From positions 208,657,689 to 208,721,688 of the forward strand of contig NC_058523.1 of NCBI RefSeq assembly GCF_904849725.1: a stretch of 64,000 nt of DNA, in the 5' to 3' direction. How positions within the stretch are numbered: position 1 is the stretch's first letter; each line of letters begins with the position of its first letter. Source of the DNA: Hordeum vulgare subsp. vulgare. Lineage: Eukaryota; Streptophyta; Magnoliopsida; Poales; Poaceae. The position numbers were made by a program, and so were the translations under genes. Below, piece by piece: positions 57,043 through 64,000 of this stretch. Below the pieces are notes generated by a model. It was not told the origin of the DNA. It saw nothing but the letters and a program-made list of their open reading frames with translations, and did no database searches.

Positions 57043-57201
57043 GACATCATCAAATTCCTATCAAGTACCTTCACACAAATTATCATTCATGTGTTCTAAT
57101 TTTTACTTGTATTTATATTAGCTTGCCTAAAAGTATCAAAACACAAAAATATTTATCTTTGCTTGTTTAGTGGGATCACCACCTATCAGCGTTAATGAAA
57201 C

Positions 57202-57646
57202 TACATTAACCTTGGAGCATGTTGTGAAAAGCTAGAGATTATCGAAGATAAAATGACTATCGAAGAACTCATTGGGGATTTACATCAAAAGATTCATAAT
57301 CATATTACTCAATTGGGATCAAAGGTAGGGATTACTTTGAAAACACTAAAGGAGAAAGATACAATTATTAATGAGAGGGTGGATCATATCGATAGAATTG
57401 AAAAAAAATGAAGTCATTGATAAAATGAGTTCCTCTTTCACTCCCTCTAAAATTAATGCTAGTACCTCTCAAAAGAAAAATTATAAAGGTATGTATGTCC
57501 TTAACAATACTAGTACCACACCTATGAAAAACGAAGATCTTAAAATGATTAGTGTGCATCCCACTTTTATAGACATGATAAGGGATCATATTATCAAGCC
57601 TCCTCCATTAAATCCTAGGAAGCATGGTTGTGATCGAGGAGCTTGA
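57202..57646 (+). pseudogene. Athila-like element 2 ORF remnant
   Basis: A frame reading LEIIEDKMTIEELIG and a heptad-like stretch runs to about 57408, where a run of eight A residues (57402-57409) shifts the frame. The next frame (to TGA at 57644-57646) reads STTPMKNEDLKMISVHPTF and ends HGCDRGA. The N-terminal part looks like a coiled coil. It occupies the same place as the 15712-16553 ORF of element 1 but is not similar in sequence by eye. No known domain; a family-specific ORF of a non-autonomous element is my best guess. Confidence 0.5.
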
Positions 57647-58220
57647 CAAGAGGTATGACAAGACTTGATGCTTGCATTATGCCTAGTTAGGGGCGTAAAA
57701 TGATAGCACTTGGTGGGAGGAAACACAGTAGTTATATTATTTTTCGTGTTCTACTTTATGGTGTTTTGTGTTCGCATGATTATTTCTATTCTAGTGATTG
57801 TGATTTTATGTTTCAATTAGTGTTTTGTCTAGTAAAGCCTTTGATGTGATTTGGATGGTAGCAGATTTGATACTCTACAAAAACATAAACTGTTATGTCC
57901 ACTGAAGAATTTCTGTGATTTTACTGGAACATATTTTGAAATTTTACCAAGCATATATATGAAAATTCTGCATGATTTCCTATTTTTTTAGACTTTTTGG
58001 ATTTATAAAAGTATGGTTTTAGTGCTAATCACTGTAGACTATTATATTTTAGATAGATTCTGTTTTGTACTTGCATGGTTTCCTTGTTTTGGTAGTGTTA
58101 TGGATTGTATCACGGGGTATAAGCCATGTATAAGTTAGAATATAGTACCGTATAGAATCATAAAATATGAATCAATTTATAGCAGTACCAAAAGTTTATG
58201 ATTTGCCTATTATACTAACG
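57647..58220 (+). mobile_element. Athila-like element 2, non-coding interior, truncated
   Basis: AT-rich. The phrases AGGGGCGTAAAATGATAGCAC and TTTTACTGGAACAT recur, diverged, in element 1. It stops at the Tat-like LTR at 58226. Confidence 0.6.
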
Positions 58221-58225
58221 GTTCT

Positions 58226-59037
58226 TGTCGGTGTCAAAACCGGTAGATCTTAGGTAGGGGGTCCCGAACTGTGGACGTTGGATCGATGGGTTGCAGGAGA
58301 AAGGGGGAGACAGTATTTACCCAGGTTTGGGCCTTCTTGAGGAGGTAAAACCCTACGTCCTGCTTGATTATATTGATGTGGATGATGATTACAGAGTTGA
58401 TCTACCTCAAGATTGTATGAGCTAAACTCTAGATAACCCAACTTGCCTACATGGACGAGGACCCCCGGTTTATATAGCCACCAAGGGATCTAGGGTTACA
58501 TACAACCGACCTCCTGCTAAGGGCGGCTCGACCGACCTAGTCTACTTTACTTGGACGCCACGCCGGTCTTTGGTGCTTTCCTCCTTGAATACGACCACAC
58601 AGTCCGGCCTCCAATTAGTATGACCCATTAGGTCGACCTCTTCATAGCAAGCCGACTACCTGAGGACCCCTTAATCCCGGACACCCTCAGTAGCCAGCGA
58701 ACTAGCCTTCAATGCTGATGTGCACGGTCTTCGGATGCTTGCGCCTAGAGAGTTCGGTATGCGAGGTGAGTTCCCTAGTTTCCTCCGATCACAGAATGAT
58801 GATTTAGTCCTCGGACGACTCACGGTTACCAAAGCATCGCATGCCCCTTAGCTTATATAACTCTGCCCAAATATTAATAACAATTATCGTTTTTCAGATG
58901 CTTTTATAAAGCCAAGCGCTTTTAGCTATGCCTGATGGAACCACTCCCTATTGAAAGAGGAGGTAACGCCCTTTATAAAAAAATAAAAATTTGTTCCGAG
59001 GCTCCATCGCCTTCCCAGCATCACCAAGAAAATCTAG
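58226..59037 (-). mobile_element. Second Tat-like element: LTR (58226-58689) and start of interior
   Basis: The LTR starts TGTCGGTGTCAAAACCGG and ends GACACCCTCA; with the interior beginning AGTAGCCAGCGAACTAGCC it matches the minus-strand end of a common Triticeae Tat-type element (3' LTR and end of interior). The possible target site is GTTCT (58221-58225). Landmarks: CCCAGGTTTGGGCC and AAAACCCTACGTCCTGCTTG. 58690-59037 is interior without a gene. The second CACTA cuts it at 59038. Confidence 0.75.
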
Positions 59038-59232
59038 CACCTACTAGGAGAAAGCCTAGTAGTAGCGCTGGATTTACCCATACCAGTAGCGCTGGTGGAA
59101 GCGCTACTGCTAAGGCGCTACAGCTAAGTTGTAGCAGTAGCGCTGAAAAACAAGCACTACTGGTAAGTACGGTTATTAGTAGCACTGGAAGACAACAAGC
59201 GCTGTTTCTAGGCACCTACCAGCACTACTGCT
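59038..59232. repeat. CACTA 2 terminal and subterminal repeats
   Basis: The terminal repeat is followed by at least eight copies of AGTAGCGCTG-type or GCGCTACTG-type motifs in both orientations, ending at CACTACTGCTAATATTCC. ORFs across it (58935-59234 and 59021-59215) only follow the repeats. Confidence 0.8.
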
Positions 59233-59485
59233 AATATTCCTGCTTTCACAAATTTCATTCCCCTCTACGAATTTGTGCATGCTCTATACAGTAGTTTCAT
59301 CATATCTTAATAAACATACACTATTCTCATCATATCATACACATACCATAGTCTCCTCATGCCATCATCATCATCATTATCCAACACAAATATCATCACA
59401 TCTCGAAAATAGCGATACACAAGTCATGTCTCGAATAAATGCAACTGCATGGTCATGGCACACCCACAAGTTTCATCAACTTTAT
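59233..59485. other. CACTA 2, non-coding stretch
   Basis: ATCATATCATACACA-type AT-rich sequence with no gene; probably 3' untranslated. Confidence 0.4.
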
Positions 59486-59740
59486 CTAGACCATGATGTA
59501 GAAGAGAAGAGAGATAAATATGAGCAAGAGGGCGACTATGTAGTACTTCTTGAGGCACCGGTTTCGCTCCCTCTCTTGCCGTAGCATCCACCTCAAGTAA
59601 CTAGTTTCCGCTTCATTTCTGCTGTCGAACCCTCTGTGGCTAGCGCCCGGGTACTTGTCCACCTGGGCCTGAGCATCTGGTCAGTTGTCGTACACTCTAG
59701 GAACCCTCCCAATGAATATGGCATAGTAGTCCTTCGCCAT
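59486..59740 (-). pseudogene. Small ORF: RNase H1 N-terminal-like (hybrid-binding) domain plus membrane helix, one stop
   Basis: Minus strand, ATG 59740 to TAG 59486-59488, 84 residues, interrupted by TGA at 59681-59683 (codon 20, between DN and PDAQ, where Trp would fit). Residues 5-48 read DYYAIFIGRVPRVYDN, then PDAQAQVDKYPGA, then HRGFDSRNEAE, which follows the pattern of the ribonuclease H1 N-terminal / caulimoviral gene VI domain (PF01693 type: YY-V-GR-PG-Y--W-----QV-----A-YK-F---EEA). Such domains bind RNA-DNA hybrids or dsRNA. A basic hinge (RQERERNR) leads to about 18 hydrophobic residues (YYIVALLLIFISLLFYIMV), a likely C-terminal membrane anchor. It is the most distal ORF of the CACTA, downstream of the Ulp1-like gene. 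Recognition is by eye only. Confidence 0.6.
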
Positions 59741-59961
59741 CTCCGATCTATGTAATTGCATCTTAGGTTGATGAATTCAGTGATAATATGCAACATAATG
59801 TAGTTGAGAAATACGAAGAGGCATAGTTAGCAAAATACAAGCAACCTATAGTAAACATAAATAGAGAAGTTCCTCGTACCCGAACTAATTAACTAGAGCG
59901 ATATATGATAGGTCATAGAAATATAGTAGTACTAACTAAACATACACATTGTCATTGTCGA

Positions 59962-61940
59962 TCACTCCTCCATGTCTGTGCTGCAATCTTCAGAGTTAGG
60001 GAGGAAGCACCCGAGTTTCGTGAAAGGCTTCAGGTCCACACGTTGAGCGAGTAGCAGTGTTTAGAAATTATCCCGCCTCATTGGCCCATGGTAGAAGATC
60101 CATGTTGGTTCGGGGACCTCTTTCATAATCACTTGGGAAAGTTCACATTCTACTTGATAAAACTCAGCTCGGATTCGATGGTCTGGTGTCCTTCCTATGC
60201 TTGTGTCCCAGTTGATAATCTCTGCACCACTGGAAGCAGCTGACATGCGAAGGCGTTGATTATCCCTTCCATACTCGATCATCTGATGCATGAGGTACAA
60301 TCCAACAACCTTACTATCATTCCGTTGCTGGATGCAGCAGAAGTCGGTCTTATGGACGAAAGCCGACCCTTTATTCATGTACTTTTTCACGTTGATATAT
60401 CCACCACTGAGGCTGAAGGTTAAAATGGCACTATCGAGAACACTCTTTATGTGCGTGTAATCCCTTTTCTTGATGTTCTTCGCTGGGTACAAGTACACAG
60501 CATGGGAGTATTGTGGGTACACACAGATGAGGACGATGCCGCCCCGCCCCTCTTCACAAAATAAGTACACCTCAAATTAGCCTCCATGCTTGCAAAGGAA
60601 TGATTAAAACTTTTGAAAGGATACCCGCGGATGACTTACGTGGGATGATAAGGTAGGAGAATCATTTCATTGTCCTTATTAGCGATCAGGAACTCGCTGA
60701 TGTACTTTCTCGCATAGTCACGATGCTTTTTGCAGACTGCCAAGAAGTTGTGGTCCATATAGTACGTGTCCACGATGCAGATATATTATATGTTCTAGCG
60801 CCTGATGATGTAGTTGGGATACAATGGATAAAGCGGGTGAACTGAAATTCCAGCTTGGTCATGTGCAAGATGTCGTAGATGTAGTCAAATTGCAGGATGA
60901 ACTTATCCATGGGCAATCTATCGACGTATGAGCTCCCACCCGAAACCTGAGCCGCGTAAAGAGGGTATCCTGTTTTTTCCGTGATGAGAGGGCTTTTCTC
61001 TCTGGCTAGCACATCATCCTTAAGTCTCCTTAGATCATTGTTCAGTATGTTCTCTAGCACTTTATGAGTTAGGATCGGGCGGCCGATGACATGGAAATGC
61101 TCCACACCTATGACAGGTATTCTCTCTACCTCCCGGGGCTTCGGAGGTGGCTGGCTCCTTAAAGCAGCTCAGGCGCCTTTAGAGCCTTTTTCTTGTCCGG
61201 TGTCCTTCTTTGCTTCTTGGCGGGTGGCGGTAGTGAGCCCACCATACCTTCCCTAACCACCACCCTTGGTGTCGTCGGGCTAATCATTGGACGGCCCTCG
61301 CGTTGTTCTTTCTGGGTAGAGGCGGCATCTGGAAGCATATCCTGCAAGGATCGCATGAAGAGAGACTTTTGCAATCAGCCTTAGGACGTTCGAGCTCCGG
61401 CAAATCAGGTAGCATCAAGTCATATCCATGCTCATAGCCTGAGTCATAGGCACGAGCATCGTCATAGCTGGTATTGATATACTGGCTAGGGTCATCATCA
61501 TCATCCTCCATGACATCATCATCATTTTCTTCTTTGATGGGGGCGAGATTATCTAGCACTAATGGAGGCTCTCCCTCGCGTCATCCACTATCACCTGACA
61601 CGACAGGTGCATGTAATTGGGTAAGTGGGGTGGTGTTCATACCGTGTTGAGGAGTTGTCGTTAGTGTCCTACCAGGCGCCTCGACATGAAGAAGAGTCTT
61701 CGTCCAAGGCAAGAACCAGCTCTTGCATGCACCAATCCATTTAGGGGTCTCGTTGTCATCGACCGATACTGGAGGAGGCAAATCCTCAAAGCACGTTTTA
61801 ACACTGGCCATGAAACTTTGAAGACGCTATGGGGAATCTGTCGGTTGTGGAGCATGTGGTCCTTTGGCTTGACGATCGTTGTATAGTAGGGTCCACAGGG
61901 TTTCGTCGGCCTACGAAGACCTGTCTACGACATCGGACAT
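59962..61940 (-). pseudogene. CACTA 2 Ulp1-like (C48 peptidase) gene, broken
   Basis: Minus strand. The first recognisable exon (about 61940-61811) reads KPCGPYYTTIVKPKDHM; the next frames give CKSWFLPWTKTLLHV (near 61710), an acidic stretch (EENDDDVMEDDDDD near 61530), then KKQRRTPDKKKALK (near 61200). The C-terminal half has GRPILTHKVLENIL (near 61085), HNFLAVCKKHRDYARKYI (near 60745), LICVYPQYSHAVYL (near 60530), and DFCCIQQRNDSKVVGLY (near 60345), ending past an in-frame stop at 60061 near 59962. The layout is that of Ulp1-type cysteine proteases carried by many plant CACTA and Mutator elements (normally a SUMO protease). Where Ulp1 has D-C-G the sequence has V-V-G, so the catalytic Cys seems absent. 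Confidence 0.6.
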
Positions 61941-62131
61941 CCAAAAGGCAACTGAAACGGAAGATTATAGATATGCTGGTGAAGAGTGTATGATGTGTAA
62001 TTACCGCGATGGCATCAAGCCGAGCCAAAGATGAAGCGCGCCAAAGACGGAGGATGGGCTGCTATGAATAGGAGCGAGACAAGGTACGGGAGCATGTGCG
62101 GTTGCGTGAGGATGTGTTGGTGGTGCGATGT

Positions 62132-63569
62132 TCACTGAACTTCTCCCAAGAAAGCTGGGAACGGAAAGTCCTCTGGCCCTTTATCTGGATTGTACTTCGT
62201 CCAATCCCAAACTACCGGAATCAAGATGCTAAAGGAAGCTGCCAAAACAGCATTGTACCTTTCTTCGACTACCTTTACCAACTCTTCTTTGGTCTCAGCA
62301 TTGCTCTTATCGACCGCAAGCACGACCTTGTCCTCGATTGTCAGTTGAGTAAGCATATGTCTCTGCCTTTTTTCCTCTGGCTTCTCGTGGTAGCACTTCT
62401 TCCATGAGGCGCCACCTCCGACGCCGTGCACACGTCCATATGATGAAGGTTTGTCCACCGAGACATTTTCACTATGTTGAAGGCCCGATTCAACAGGTTG
62501 TCCCACTTGGGTCTCGCTGATGACTTAGACGACTCGTCTCTTTCGGATGCCTTTTGGTGATGCTCTTTCTGCAAAAGGAACGTGGATGGTTTAAAAATGT
62601 GACAAAACTTGACGAATTGACTAGAAACTAATATAAAGTGGTAATACAACAATTACAACTAGGCTCATGAACTCCCTCATGTTGGGGTCCATGTAAAATA
62701 TCTTATTGACGGCGTACCACTTGTACCGGGCCCTGATCTACTCATGCTCCTGCAGGTCGGTGAATTCCGCTAAGGGTTCTGGGGTTCCGTGACTTTCACG
62801 TTTGGCATCCTCCTTGGCCCATACGTGCCTCTTCCCCTCGTAACCACCGCTTCCGAGGTGGTGGGGAGGTGTGTTCCTCACCTGGAGCACCTTCATTTTC
62901 TCCGACTTTTTCTTGGCTTCTTATGTAGCGGAGTTCTCCTTGAATTTTTCGAAGTCCTCTTCCGTTAGTGTCGGATTATCAGCATGAATCTTGGACCACT
63001 GTTCATTCTTCGCAATCACTTTTTTCACCTTTACATTCCAGGCGGACAAGGTGTTGGTGAACGTCACCATTTCCTTGCTATTTATCTTTATCATGGGTTT
63101 GTCCTTCCACGGAAGTTTGCTTTCGGTCCGCCCAGGGAACAAGAACCAAGTGTGCAACTTCGTCACGAGCATGTGCTCCATATGTGGTATCTTCCTTAAG
63201 TTTTCGTTGTTGATTTTGGCATTTTCTCTGAGGATGCAACCTAGTTGATTGCCATAGCACGTGCATGCTTCCTTCGGCATCGTTGGCTCTAATTTCTTGG
63301 GGTGCATCGCCGTGACCACAATTTTTCCAATGCCGAGCTCATTTGGTTTTCGTGCCCTCTTCGGCTTCGGTCCTTCACCGGCTACGTCAACATCGTTTCT
63401 GGTCTTGGTGGTGGTGCCGATGCCGGTGCCAGTGTCGGGATCGGGGTTGGTGCCACTGCCACCCTGCACCCGCAACTGGTGCTCGTCCATGTAATCGAAA
63501 TAATGATTTGCTACCTCGACGGGTCTTCTTCAGGTGACCAGAACCCCCAGCTTCCTCGTGGCTAGACAT
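62132..63569 (-). pseudogene. CACTA 2 TnpA-like gene (Transposase_24 type), broken
   Basis: Minus strand. ATG at 63569 (MSSHEEAGGSGHLKK) opens one frame; an overlapping frame from ATG 63490 carries the main coding texture: KRARKPNELGIGKIVV, WFLFPGRTESKLPWKDK, and FTNTLSAWNVKVKKVI, to a TGA or TAA at 62921. The same frame goes on through PPHHLGSGGYEGKRHVWAKE to about 62668. After an intron with acceptor TTTTGCAG (near 62570) the next exon reads KWDNLLNRAFNIV, then after a shift GASWKKCYHEKPEEKRQRH (near 62420) and a C-terminal part to 62132. The charged, helical pattern and RLGS/GGY block fit the plant Transposase_24 family of CACTA DNA-binding proteins. Stops and shifts make it a pseudogene. 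Confidence 0.65.
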
Positions 63570-64000
63570 ATTTCCTACGAGTATTTAAGTATGCTAGTTT
63601 AATTCTAGGCCGAATAAAATGAATAATAAAAGGGGCCTATATTTTGTCAGAATGTTGTTTCATTCCCCTTCCGGCAAATCCCGGGCACTCGATATGTCCT
63701 AGTTTCTAGCACAAGCCATGTCGAAATTCATGGAAATTTTCGGCATGGCCTTTGCTAAAAAGTGGACATATGGAGCGCCTGAAATTTGCTGGAACGGAAA
63801 TGAATAAACATTCCGGCAAAACATAGGCCACTCGGATATTCTTACAAAAATTAAATTAACCAAGTTTATATAGCAACGGAGATGAGACGAATATGCAAAT
63901 GAACATATAGAAACAATGAACATCAATGACATATATCATATAAAAAATGAACATATATCATATATAATATAGCAACAATGTACAACAATGAACATATATC
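63570..64000. other. CACTA 2, non-coding, to window end
   Basis: CCGGCAAA-type phrases near 63670 and 63812, then AT-rich repeats of ATGAACATATATCAT at 63900-64000. No gene seen; the ORF at 63699-63932 is not credible. Confidence 0.5.

Larger units (their letters stand above)
59038..64000 (-). mobile_element. CACTA transposon 2, Caspar-like, runs off the window
   Basis: The left end reads CACCTACTAGGAGAAAGCC, one base longer than the usual CACTACTAGGAAAAAGCC. Subterminal repeats of AGTAGCGCTGG and GCGCTACTGC follow to about 59230. All genes found are on the minus strand: a TnpA-like gene, an Ulp1-like gene and a small RNase-H1-like ORF. No TNP2 transposase is in view; it may lie beyond the window. 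The other end is not in the window, so no target duplication can be checked. Confidence 0.8.

Overview
This 64 kb window looks like intergenic DNA of a large, repeat-rich grass genome, most likely a Triticeae species (wheat, Aegilops, barley or rye). That is inferred from recognised repeats: an Angela/WIS/BARE-type Copia LTR, Athila-like LTRs with tRNA-Asp primer sites, Tat-like LTRs, and CACTA elements with CTTTGCCGTC and AGTAGCGCTGG subterminal motifs. I see no intact host gene, no tRNA or rRNA gene, and nothing bacterial. Almost every base belongs to transposable elements nested in one another, and every coding region examined carries stops or frameshifts.

Left third (1-21557): an Athila-like, apparently non-coding LTR element. 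Its 5' LTR begins before the window and is split by a 14.07 kb Tekay-type chromovirus (408-14479, LTRs of about 4.1 kb, target duplication TTCAC on both sides). A solo LTR (17080-18551, duplication GATAC) and a probable 371 bp MITE lie in its interior. Next (21558-22983) come a gene-like fragment on the minus strand and a scrap of Angela LTR.

Centre (22984-30794): a minus-strand LTR and non-coding interior of a SIRE/Maximus-like element, split by a minus-strand Tat-like element (25610-29206, duplication CCGAG) that has no gag-pol but carries a short antisense ORF, followed by AT-rich DNA I cannot assign.

Right centre (30800-53550): an Angela-type Copia element (duplication AGGAC) with a complete but broken gag-pol. 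A 13.96 kb CACTA transposon (37252-51212, duplication ACA) sits in its RNase H region. On the minus strand the CACTA carries a TNP2-type transposase gene and a TnpA-like multi-exon gene. The last intron of the TnpA-like gene is almost wholly an 11-copy tandem array of about 0.39 kb units, each holding a purine/pyrimidine inverted repeat.

Right end (53702-64000): a second Athila-like element whose 5' LTR contains a second SIRE-like solo LTR (duplication GTTTT) and a Stowaway-type MITE; it is cut by a Tat-like LTR, which is cut by a second CACTA that runs off the window. That CACTA encodes a TnpA-like protein, an Ulp1-like protein whose catalytic cysteine appears to be missing, and a small ORF that resembles a ribonuclease H1 N-terminal (hybrid-binding) domain followed by a membrane helix. 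I consider that small ORF, the array-filled intron and a 200 bp hairpin upstream of the transposase the most interesting items.
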